Virus record (IMG/VR): IMGVR_UViG_3300010150_003189
Location: 1 to 45,724 of that record
Direction: 5' to 3' (one strand)
Origin: a virus
Length of the DNA stretch: 45,724 nt
Shown one piece after another: positions 17,256 to 25,480 of this stretch (position 1 is the stretch's first letter; each line of letters starts with the position of its first letter). The position numbers and the translations under genes are program-made. The notes under the pieces were generated by a model. The model ran no database searches. It was not told where the DNA came from and saw only the letters and a list, made by a program, of their open reading frames with translations.

Positions 17256-17896
17256 TGGCACAACAAAACATAAACATTGGGTCAAGTGCTAACAAGGGTG
17301 ATGGAGATCCGATTAGAGTTGCATTTACAAAAGTTAATGCAAACTTTACAGATTTATTTGCAAGAGTAGTTGTACTTGAAGGCGGTGGCATTGCTGTTGC
17401 ACAAGATATACAAGGTGATATTTTTGCACAAGATAGTTCACTAGCATACAACTCAGCTACTAATACATTTATTGGAAACTTTCAAGGACCACTTGACGGT
17501 GATGTAACAGGTTCAGTATTTGCTGACAATAGTACAGTATTAATAGATGGTGTAGCAGGAACTATTAGTGCCGGAGCATTAACAGGTAACTTGCCAGCAT
17601 TAGATGGTTCAGCACTAACAGGTGTTGTAACAGGTTCTAACACAGGAGTAATTAACTTCAATGGTGCTACATTAAATTTTGTAAGCACTACATTTAACGG
17701 TTTAGACTTTGCTGACTTAGGAACAACTCCAACTACACTAGCAGGTTATGGAATTACTGATGCGGCAACATCAGCACAGGGAGTCTTAGCGGCAAGTGCA
17801 TTACAAGCAGAGACGATTACACTAACAACATTAAAAGCAGAAGTTGCGGCAAGTACTGACTTTGCAGACTATCAAACAAGAATAGCGGCACTATAA
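17255..17896 (+). CDS. Tail/fibre structural protein, 213 aa
   Basis: It begins with the same module as the giant protein (NINIGSSANKGDGDPIRVAF, then KVNANFTDLF). Fibre-like repeats follow, with LPALDGSALTGV, and TTPTTLAGYGITDAATSAQG near residue 158-177. A strong GGGGAGAG ribosome site precedes the ATG, which overlaps the previous stop by 1 nt. It ends in an Ala-rich helix (AEVAASTDFADYQTRIAAL). It is likely a partner of the giant protein in the same appendage. Confidence 0.7.
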   Translation: MAQQNINIGSSANKGDGDPIRVAFTKVNANFTDLFARVVVLEGGGIAVAQDIQGDIFAQDSSLAYNSATNTFIGNFQGPLDGDVTGSVFADNSTVLIDGVAGTISAGALTGNLPALDGSALTGVVTGSNTGVINFNGATLNFVSTTFNGLDFADLGTTPTTLAGYGITDAATSAQGVLAASALQAETITLTTLKAEVAASTDFADYQTRIAAL

Positions 17897-17903
17897 TGAG
17901 TAC

Positions 17904-17911
17904 GATAAATA
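17904..17911 (+). promoter_or_regulatory. Late promoter GATAAATA
   Basis: The motif starts 26 nt upstream of the 912-aa fibre gene (ATG 17930) in the 33-nt gap after the previous gene. Confidence 0.65.
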
Positions 17912-17929
17912 TGAGTATAGGAAAACAAA

Positions 17930-20668
17930 ATGGCAAATAGAATACCACTTATAGTTGACACATTAGATGACAACAAAATCAAAGAATTACCAGCAGGTGA
18001 TAATTTAGATTTAGGTAACGCTGGGCTTACCAATGTTGGAAGTGTAAATGCTACAGACGTTACAATTAACGGAGTATCATTTAACAATCCATTTAGTGGT
18101 AACTACAACGACCTAACTAACAAACCAATTATTCCTGTTGTACCAAGTGCTATTAGTGCATTTGCTAACGATAGTGGATACTTAGTATTTGGTACTGACA
18201 CTGATAGTATTCCAGAAGGACTTACTAACTTGTATCATTCAACTGCAAGAGTTGATGCTCGTATACAGTCAGCTAACTTATCAAGTTTAGGTAACGTTGA
18301 TGCAGTTACATCAGCAGACGACGGCAAAGTTGTTTACTATAATCACGAAACACAAACATTTAAATTTACAAACGTTGTTACTGAATCAGATAACTTGCAG
18401 TCAATACTTACAAGAGGTAACACTAGTGATAAAGATATTATTACAACAGGTAAAGTATATTATCAAAACGTGTGGGCTACAATCGATGATTTACCAAGTC
18501 CAAGTACATACCATGGCATGTTCGTACATGTTCATAGTACAGGCAAAGCATATTATTCACATGCAGGTGAATGGAAAGTATTACAAAACGAAGGTGAAAA
18601 CTTTACATCATTTAGCGTAGGTGCTGATGACTCAACATTAAGAAGCATTGGTAACGGAGAATCATTTAAAATTTCCGGTGGCACAGGTATTAGTACTTCA
18701 AGTACAGCTGAAGGCGACATTACTATTACGTTAGGTAACTTAACAGATTTAGCAAACGTAAGTGCAGGAGCTCCAAGCAACGGACAAGCACTAGTTTGGA
18801 ACAACGCACAAACAAGATGGGAACCAGGAAACGTAGCTGGTGGTATTTCAGACATTGGTGACTTAGGTGACGTTGATGTTACAGTAACAACACCAGTAGA
18901 CAACTATGTATTAAGTTGGGACAATGGTAACAGTTATTGGCGTCCTAGAGCATTAAACAACTTAGATGCTTCAACAGTTACTACACAATTAGATAGTACA
19001 GCGGCAAACCATTACATTCCGTTTGTTGCGGCAGGTAGTGCAAGTCAACAAGCATTGAGAACAGATGCTGGTATTACTTACAATCCTAGTACTAATGTTA
19101 TTTCACTTAATACTATTGTTGCAACAACTGAAATACAAACTAGCGGATTAGCAGTTACAGGTAACATAACAGGTACAGCTTCTGAAGTTAACTTTGCAGA
19201 TGCAGTTAGATTAACAAGTGGTAAAGAATTAAGATTATATGACACAGCTAACGTTAAGTATAACGCATTCAAAAGTCCAGCGGCACTAACAACTAGTGTT
19301 TCATGGACATTACCAGACGGCGACGGTACTACTAACCAAATTTTAAAAACAGACGGTAGTGGAAACTTAGCTTGGACAGATAACAACGCAGGCGGAAATT
19401 CATTTAGTACAATAATTGTATCAGGACAAAACAATGTTGTTGCAGATACTGCAAACGACTCATTAACTCTTGTAGCTGGTACTAACGTAACAATTACAAC
19501 TAATGATTCTACAGACACAATTACTATTAACGCATCAGGCGGCGGTGGAGGAGGAACTCCAGGTGGTAGTGATACACAAGTACAATTTAATGACGGTGGT
19601 ACATTTGGTGGCGATTCAGATCTAACTTATAACAAAACTACTAATACACTAACTGGTGTTAATTTAATAGCAACTGGTAAAATTGAAGCACCAGAAATAT
19701 TTTCAAGCTCAACTGGTATTCCAACTATTACTAGTGCAAGTAATATTATACTTGATGCGGCCAATGCTGTTGTATTACAAAAAACAGTACTAAGATTAGG
19801 ATCGTATGATACTAACGGATTAGCAACACTAACTGGACAAGCAGGTGATGTAGTTTACAACAGTTCAGAAAAACAAATGCAATTCTGGGATGGTACAGCA
19901 TGGAAATCATCTAGTGATACTTTTAGATTTAGTGTTGGTGCAGATGACTCTACACTAAGAGAAGTAAGCAATCAAGAAAGCATTAAATTTATTGGTGGAA
20001 CAAATGTTACAACATCGAGTGATGCTGAAGGTAACATAACAATTAATGCAAGTGGTGGCGGAAGTTATGGCAACAGTGATGTTGACACACACTTAAACCA
20101 AAGTAATCCAACAAGTGGTTACGTTCTTTCTTGGAACGGCTCAGACTATGCTTGGGTAGATAACGCTACGGCTGTAAGTGTTGCTCTTAACGATATTTCA
20201 AACGTAACAGCACCAAGTCCAAGTACTAATGATTACTTAAAATGGAATGGAAGTGCATGGGTTAACGATGCTATTTCAGGAATTAGTATTAGTTCTCCAA
20301 GTGCAGGCGACATGGTTTATTACAATGGTACTGCTTGGACGGCAACACAAGGTCCAGTATACTATTACACAGTATCATCAAATGGATCAAGTGCATACAG
20401 ATTTGCAGGACCAGGTGTTGGTGCATCGACAGATAATCCAAACCTAACATTATACAAAGGTGCTACATATGTCTTTAATAACACTACTGGTTCAGGACAT
20501 CCATTTGCTATTAGAGTAAGCAGTGGTGGTGCTTCATTTACAGAAGGTGTTAGTGGATCAACAACAGGAACACAAACATTTACAGTACCACATGAACCAA
20601 GTGATACAACATTGGTATATCAGTGTACTATTCACGGGGGCATGGTAGGTAACTTAACGATAGTTTAG
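17930..20668 (+). CDS. Fibre-like structural protein with cupredoxin-like C-terminal domain
   Basis: The 912-aa protein has fibre repeats: YNDLTNKPIIP near 62, LNDISNVTAPSPSTNDYLKW near 755, and two copies of a block beginning FSVGADDSTLR (about 228 and 667). The last 100 residues differ: LYKGATYVFNN, GHPFAIR and YQCTIHGGM resemble a cupredoxin, with His857, Cys899, His902 and Met905 placed like type-1 copper ligands. Similar Cys-x2-His-x2-Met ends occur on other marine phage proteins. Copper binding is inference; the fold may simply be a tip domain. AGGA precedes the ATG, and a late motif lies upstream. Confidence 0.75.
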   Translation: MANRIPLIVDTLDDNKIKELPAGDNLDLGNAGLTNVGSVNATDVTINGVSFNNPFSGNYNDLTNKPIIPVVPSAISAFANDSGYLVFGTDTDSIPEGLTNLYHSTARVDARIQSANLSSLGNVDAVTSADDGKVVYYNHETQTFKFTNVVTESDNLQSILTRGNTSDKDIITTGKVYYQNVWATIDDLPSPSTYHGMFVHVHSTGKAYYSHAGEWKVLQNEGENFTSFSVGADDSTLRSIGNGESFKISGGTGISTSSTAEGDITITLGNLTDLANVSAGAPSNGQALVWNNAQTRWEPGNVAGGISDIGDLGDVDVTVTTPVDNYVLSWDNGNSYWRPRALNNLDASTVTTQLDSTAANHYIPFVAAGSASQQALRTDAGITYNPSTNVISLNTIVATTEIQTSGLAVTGNITGTASEVNFADAVRLTSGKELRLYDTANVKYNAFKSPAALTTSVSWTLPDGDGTTNQILKTDGSGNLAWTDNNAGGNSFSTIIVSGQNNVVADTANDSLTLVAGTNVTITTNDSTDTITINASGGGGGGTPGGSDTQVQFNDGGTFGGDSDLTYNKTTNTLTGVNLIATGKIEAPEIFSSSTGIPTITSASNIILDAANAVVLQKTVLRLGSYDTNGLATLTGQAGDVVYNSSEKQMQFWDGTAWKSSSDTFRFSVGADDSTLREVSNQESIKFIGGTNVTTSSDAEGNITINASGGGSYGNSDVDTHLNQSNPTSGYVLSWNGSDYAWVDNATAVSVALNDISNVTAPSPSTNDYLKWNGSAWVNDAISGISISSPSAGDMVYYNGTAWTATQGPVYYYTVSSNGSSAYRFAGPGVGASTDNPNLTLYKGATYVFNNTTGSGHPFAIRVSSGGASFTEGVSGSTTGTQTFTVPHEPSDTTLVYQCTIHGGMVGNLTIV

Positions 20669-20681
20669 AGGAACATAGACC

Positions 20682-22202
20682 ATGGCTGAAAAAGAATATA
20701 TTGTTTCATTACATAAGGGTGCTGATAAAAATCTAATCCTGTCTGACTTAAACAGAGATACAACTAGTGATAGTGCTATCGATAGTGCTATTGTTCCAGA
20801 TAGAACTGTTAGTATTACAGATCAAAGATCTTCTAGTAAGAGAATGTTTCATGTTACACTTACAGAAGATGAAGCTCAATCATTATTAAATCATCCAGAC
20901 GTTGGCGGTGTTAATGAACCTTTAGAATGGGACGATGATTGGCTAGACTACGAACAAGAAGCAAACTGGACAAGAGATAATTCAAGTACTATAAGAACTA
21001 ACTGGGGATTACGTAGACACATAGTAGAATCAAACCCGTGGGGTACTGGTTCACAAAACGCTGACCTAGATGGCGTTTACCCATATCATTTAGATGGTAC
21101 TGGTATTGACTACATACACCAAGAAAGTAAATTTAGATTTGACCATGAACAATGGCAAGACAAAGATGGCAATAGCCGTTTACAAGAATTCCAATGGAAC
21201 ACACTTCCAAACATGGGTAGTATTCCTACTATTGATTATTCAAATGTATCAGGATCAAGTTACCACGCAACGCATTGTGCAGGAATTGCTGTTGGTAAAG
21301 ATTATGGCTGGGCTAAAAATGCAAACATTTATTGCTTACCTATGGACATTGTAAATAGTGCATTATGGTTTGATGCTATTAAAGAATTTCACAAAGCAAA
21401 AACACCCGACCCTGTAACAGGAGTTGTGCGTCCAACTGTAGTTGGTGCTAGTTGGGGATATAAAGCATACTTCACAAGTATGACTGCTATTCAGTTTAGA
21501 GGAGCAAACGTTGGTACTGTTAAAAGTTCGCAGTACGGAATGATTGGAGATGGTATTAACAGATTTAATGCTAACTTATATAACTTAAATGCTGAAGTTG
21601 AAGAAATGCAAGATGAAGGTGTACACTATATGAAAAGTGCCGGTAACCAAGGACAAAAACTTTGTTACGAAGGCGATATAGACTACGATAATTATATCTT
21701 GCGTAGTGTTTCAACAGGTGGTATTTCGTCGGGTAACCCGATATACTATAACAGAGGTGCAGGTAATATTGGTCCTGAAACTATTGTTGTAGGTAATATT
21801 GATAGTGCATTATATTCAAACTCAGAAGCGTGTGCTACATCAAGTGATAAAGGTCCACGTGTTGATGTATACACAGCAGGTACTGACATTGTTAGTGCTA
21901 CAAATACAAATTCAACAGCAGTTGCAAACTATTCAGGAACAAGTATGTCAACACCACAAGTATCCGGAATGAGTTGTTTAGTTTTACAAGTTAATCCAGG
22001 TTGGTCTCCAGCACAGTTACGTAAGTGGTGGCAAGACAATGCACTTAAAGAAGGTTTATATCAAGGATCAACAGACGAAAATGATGCTACTACATTCTTT
22101 GCAAACAACAGAAATTTAATGAGCCCAGATGCAACATCTAATAGAATTGCACAGTTTCCGTTTGCGGCACATTTTGGCGTAACATATAAGGACGGAGCAT
22201 AG
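20682..22202 (+). CDS. Subtilase-family (S8) protein with altered catalytic Asp
   Basis: The 506-aa protein has an I9-like N-terminal prodomain (about 1-82) and a subtilisin-like domain. His195 (YHATHCAGIA), oxyanion Asn322 (KSAGNQG) and Ser421 (SGTSMSTPQVSG) are in place. Aligned with the next gene, the catalytic Asp position reads Glu148 in IHQESKF, and the Gly two residues later is Lys, so protease activity may be lost or changed. AGAGGAA lies 9 nt before the ATG. It sits 2 nt before an intact paralogue in a structural block, so it may be a virion protease or a binding partner (inference). Confidence 0.82.
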   Translation: MAEKEYIVSLHKGADKNLILSDLNRDTTSDSAIDSAIVPDRTVSITDQRSSSKRMFHVTLTEDEAQSLLNHPDVGGVNEPLEWDDDWLDYEQEANWTRDNSSTIRTNWGLRRHIVESNPWGTGSQNADLDGVYPYHLDGTGIDYIHQESKFRFDHEQWQDKDGNSRLQEFQWNTLPNMGSIPTIDYSNVSGSSYHATHCAGIAVGKDYGWAKNANIYCLPMDIVNSALWFDAIKEFHKAKTPDPVTGVVRPTVVGASWGYKAYFTSMTAIQFRGANVGTVKSSQYGMIGDGINRFNANLYNLNAEVEEMQDEGVHYMKSAGNQGQKLCYEGDIDYDNYILRSVSTGGISSGNPIYYNRGAGNIGPETIVVGNIDSALYSNSEACATSSDKGPRVDVYTAGTDIVSATNTNSTAVANYSGTSMSTPQVSGMSCLVLQVNPGWSPAQLRKWWQDNALKEGLYQGSTDENDATTFFANNRNLMSPDATSNRIAQFPFAAHFGVTYKDGA

Positions 22203-22203
22203 T

Positions 22204-23826
22204 ATGGCTGAATATATTGTAGTTACAGAAAAAGGTATAGACGTTGCAGTAGTTGATACTGATTTACAAAGAGATACATCAACTGATGATTCTGTTAACA
22301 GTAGTCTTGTACCTGATAGAATTGTACCAGTAGTTAATGCTAGGCCTGCTAATAACAGAATGACGCATTATGATCTTACTGACGAAGAAGCCGCGGCATT
22401 ATCAAATGATCCAAGAGTGCTATCAGTAGCAGGTGTTCCAGACAAAGAAACACAAGAACTGTATGCTACACAAAATGCAGAATTTCAAAGAAGTTTTACA
22501 AACGGTTCAAATAGTGTTAACTGGGGATTAGATAGACATACTGATCCAGACTTAACTTACAATTCATCAAGCACACGTACAGCTGATTATAATTATACAC
22601 TAGACGGAACAGGTATTGACATGGTTATTCAAGACGATGGTGTACAAGTTGATCATCCTGAATGGGAAGATGCAAACGGAGTAAGTAGATTTCAACAAGT
22701 TGATTGGTATGAACTAACAGGATTAGCAGGAACAATGCCTAGTAGCTTTTATGCTAACACATCAAATGATACAAATGCCGCAGGTGCTCATGGAAGTCAT
22801 TGTGCAGGAATTGCCGCAGGTAAAACATACGGTTGGGCAAAGAATGCAAAAATTTATTCAATGAGAATCTTTGGTGGAAGTAATCATAGTATCGATACTG
22901 ATCGTTATGATTTAATTAGATTATTCCACGAACAAAAACCAGTTGATCCAGATACAGGATTTAAACGTCCTACTATTGTAAATCAAAGTTGGGGGTATAG
23001 TTGGTATTATAGAAATGGTTCTTTTGGTTCTGCACAAGTACAATCAATTTTTTATAGAGGCGTTGATCAAAGTATTGCGGCACAGCAATGGACAAGTGGA
23101 ACATTTTCACAATACGGTGCAGTAGCAAGTAGACATCCAATGTCATACACACCAGCTGATGTTGAACAAGAACAATTAACTGATGCAGGAGTAATATGTG
23201 TCAAAGCCGCAGGCAATGGATATCATCCATGTGCTGGTTCTTCCGCAGGAGAATATGCTGATACAATATATGACAGTTACTATACACTTAATGAAACATG
23301 GGCTAGTTATATTACTGCTGGTAATCCTATATACTATAATAGACCAAGTAGTCCACATTCATTAGACACAATATGGGTTGGCAACATGGCGGCTGATCAA
23401 TATGGTTCAGAAGAATTTTTAAGAGAAGATAGTGAGCGTGGTGCTAGACTAGATATCAATGCCGCAGGTGAACAAATTACAAGTGTTACAAGTGGTGCAT
23501 CTACATACAGTACTAAACAAGCATACCCAGGTAATAGCAGTTATTATATTGCAAGAATTAGTGGAACAAGTATGGCGGCTCCGCAAGTAACAGGAATGGG
23601 TGCTTTATGGTTACAAGCAAACCCAGGTGGTTCAGCGGCGGACTTTAAGAAGTTCTTAGCAAATAGTTCAAAAGAAGATTTATATGATAGCGGAAACGCT
23701 GACAGTTTTAATGCTAGTAATAACATTCCTAGATTATATGGTGGTACACGTAAAGTAGCGTACTGGCCTTATAATAGTCCAAACAACGTTAGCTACAAAG
23801 GTACTAGCGGTAGTGGACAAGGATAA
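22204..23826 (+). CDS. Subtilase-family serine protease (S8), intact triad
   Basis: The 540-aa protein has an I9-like prodomain (1-80) and all subtilase elements: Asp144 (MVIQDDGVQVDHPEW), His196 (AHGSHCAGIAAGK), Asn338 (KAAGNGY) and Ser456 (SGTSMAAPQVTG). No signal peptide is seen, so it is either used inside the cell or carried on the particle. It is the closest relative of the preceding gene, 2 nt away. Lying between fibre genes, it may cut structural proteins during assembly or attack host surface proteins at infection; the sequence does not decide. Its stop codon is part of the next late promoter. Confidence 0.88.
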   Translation: MAEYIVVTEKGIDVAVVDTDLQRDTSTDDSVNSSLVPDRIVPVVNARPANNRMTHYDLTDEEAAALSNDPRVLSVAGVPDKETQELYATQNAEFQRSFTNGSNSVNWGLDRHTDPDLTYNSSSTRTADYNYTLDGTGIDMVIQDDGVQVDHPEWEDANGVSRFQQVDWYELTGLAGTMPSSFYANTSNDTNAAGAHGSHCAGIAAGKTYGWAKNAKIYSMRIFGGSNHSIDTDRYDLIRLFHEQKPVDPDTGFKRPTIVNQSWGYSWYYRNGSFGSAQVQSIFYRGVDQSIAAQQWTSGTFSQYGAVASRHPMSYTPADVEQEQLTDAGVICVKAAGNGYHPCAGSSAGEYADTIYDSYYTLNETWASYITAGNPIYYNRPSSPHSLDTIWVGNMAADQYGSEEFLREDSERGARLDINAAGEQITSVTSGASTYSTKQAYPGNSSYYIARISGTSMAAPQVTGMGALWLQANPGGSAADFKKFLANSSKEDLYDSGNADSFNASNNIPRLYGGTRKVAYWPYNSPNNVSYKGTSGSGQG

Positions 23827-23830
23827 ATAC
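23822..23830 (+). promoter_or_regulatory. Late promoter GATAAATAC
   Basis: The motif includes the stop codon of the second subtilase and starts 28 nt before ATG 23850. Confidence 0.7.
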
Positions 23831-23849
23831 AATATAAGAGAGAGAAAAT

Positions 23850-24554
23850 ATGGCTTTACAAACAATTAACATTGGTACACTAGCAAACGACGGAACAGGT
23901 GATGATCTTCGTGAAGCGTTTATTAAGGTAAATCAAAACTTTGATGACTTAGATTTACGCTCCCCAGAAAGCACAACTGTTGCTAATATGGGTGCTGTGG
24001 GTGAAGGTTTATTTTCACAAAAAGTTGGAGCAGAAATCCAACTTAAAAAACTAGTACAAGGTTCTAATGTAACGCTAACAAGTACTCCACAAGGAGTTAC
24101 GATTAACGCTACAGGCGGATTACAAGCATTAAGCGTAGTTTCAGACTCTGGAAGTGTAGTACTTGCAGATGGCGGAGCTCTTAACATATACGGTGGCGCA
24201 GGTACAACTACATCAGTAACAGGTAATGTTTTAACAATTGATTCAAATGCGGTAATATCAACAGATACTACTCCAGCATTAGGTGGTAACTTAGATGCCG
24301 CTGGTTTTAACATAAGCAATGTTGGAACTATTACAGCAAGTGATTTTAACGGACCTGTAACAGGTAACTTACAAGGCTTAGTATACGGAATTGATATTAG
24401 AAGTATTGAACCAAATACAGCAGGATTTGACTTTGGAACGCTAAGTAATGATGTAAGGGGTTTCAGTGACTGGCTACTTTACGAAACAGACATAGACTTT
24501 GGAGGATATATGACTCCTGATGCTAGAAATTTTGACGCAGGAGTGATAAGCTAA
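23850..24554 (+). CDS. Tail/fibre structural protein, 234 aa
   Basis: It carries the shared N-terminal module in its clearest form (INIGTLANDGTGDDLREAF, then KVNQNFDDLDLR). A beta-rich middle follows with TPALGGNLDAAGFNISNVGT near residue 140-160, a motif common in phage fibres, and a short Asp/Phe-rich tail. AAGAGAGAG precedes the ATG and a late promoter lies upstream. Probably a particle component assembled with the giant protein; no enzymatic motif is visible. Confidence 0.7.
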   Translation: MALQTINIGTLANDGTGDDLREAFIKVNQNFDDLDLRSPESTTVANMGAVGEGLFSQKVGAEIQLKKLVQGSNVTLTSTPQGVTINATGGLQALSVVSDSGSVVLADGGALNIYGGAGTTTSVTGNVLTIDSNAVISTDTTPALGGNLDAAGFNISNVGTITASDFNGPVTGNLQGLVYGIDIRSIEPNTAGFDFGTLSNDVRGFSDWLLYETDIDFGGYMTPDARNFDAGVIS

Positions 24555-24555
24555 T

Positions 24556-25434
24556 ATGGCAACATTAACAATTACATCAAATGGATTACCTAATCCAGCA
24601 CAATTTGGTAAAACGTTCGGCAACAATGCATTTGCACCTAGTTCGAACACGGCACAATCTCAAACTTATAACTATTCATTCACATTCAGAGGTGGAGAGA
24701 ATACTGAAAACGCACAGCTAATTACTTCATTAGCACCATTAGGTATTATGTCAAATGGTGTTGTGTTTTACGGACCATCAGCAGGTATTGGCGTTGTACC
24801 CCCAGGGTTAGATGCTACAGCAGATGCACCATCAGTAGGCTTTGAATATAACGCACAACAATTTAGAACAAATTACGGAAGTGACGATGCAGGTGGATGG
24901 CCAGAAACAAATGGTCAATATCATTACATGTCAGCAATGTTCTTATTTTTACCAACAGGTTCAGCTGAAGCAACTGCGGGTTGGAATACAGACATGGTTG
25001 CTACAGAAGCAAGTCCAACTCCAACATATTACACAGGAAGTAACTTCAGTGGAGATCACTTTAGACATACAGATGGACACAGTAAGATTGTAGGTTATGC
25101 ATTTGACGGTTATCCTATTTACGGTCCTTATGGCTATTCAGACTTTAATGATCCAGCTTCAGTAGTAACTAGAATGACTAGTTCATATCAATACTATAGC
25201 AGTGAACAACCAGGGCGTGGTTATTTGTATTCAGAAAAGAACGCAGGTGCGTTTGTTAATGATCATGAATATCAAATAGGTACAGGTACACTAGATGAAT
25301 ACAATGGTAGATTTGCAAAAACTCCAGAATATCCAGCAGGTACATATGCATACTATATGAGCGTAGATGCAAGTTTACAGCCCGTATATCCATACATTGT
25401 AGGTCCTAGCACTAAACAACAACGTGCATTCTAA
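24556..25434 (+). CDS. YHYH-domain structural protein
   Basis: The 292-aa protein matches the YHYH domain pattern: NGQYHYMSAMF near residue 120 (YHYM here), HSKIVGYAFDGYPIYGPYGY near 178-197, LDEYNGRFAKTPEYPAGTYAYYM near 247-270 and a final YPYIVGP. The YHYH family has no assigned reaction; it is found in bacterial secreted proteins and in marine phage structural blocks. It starts 2 nt after the preceding gene with GGAG upstream. Location among fibre genes suggests a particle-surface role. Confidence 0.72.
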   Translation: MATLTITSNGLPNPAQFGKTFGNNAFAPSSNTAQSQTYNYSFTFRGGENTENAQLITSLAPLGIMSNGVVFYGPSAGIGVVPPGLDATADAPSVGFEYNAQQFRTNYGSDDAGGWPETNGQYHYMSAMFLFLPTGSAEATAGWNTDMVATEASPTPTYYTGSNFSGDHFRHTDGHSKIVGYAFDGYPIYGPYGYSDFNDPASVVTRMTSSYQYYSSEQPGRGYLYSEKNAGAFVNDHEYQIGTGTLDEYNGRFAKTPEYPAGTYAYYMSVDASLQPVYPYIVGPSTKQQRAF

Positions 25435-25447
25435 TAATAACATATCC

Positions 25448-25456
25448 GATAAATAC
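25448..25456 (+). promoter_or_regulatory. Late promoter GATAAATAC
   Basis: The motif starts 33 nt before ATG 25481, in the 46-nt gap after the YHYH gene. Confidence 0.7.
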
Positions 25457-25480
25457 TAGTAAGTTAAAGGATATGCAAAA

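Noticed and set aside
17893-17898. TATAAT just before the 912-aa fibre gene
   Set aside because: No -35 box at 16-18 nt; the late motif GATAAATA at 17904 explains expression better.
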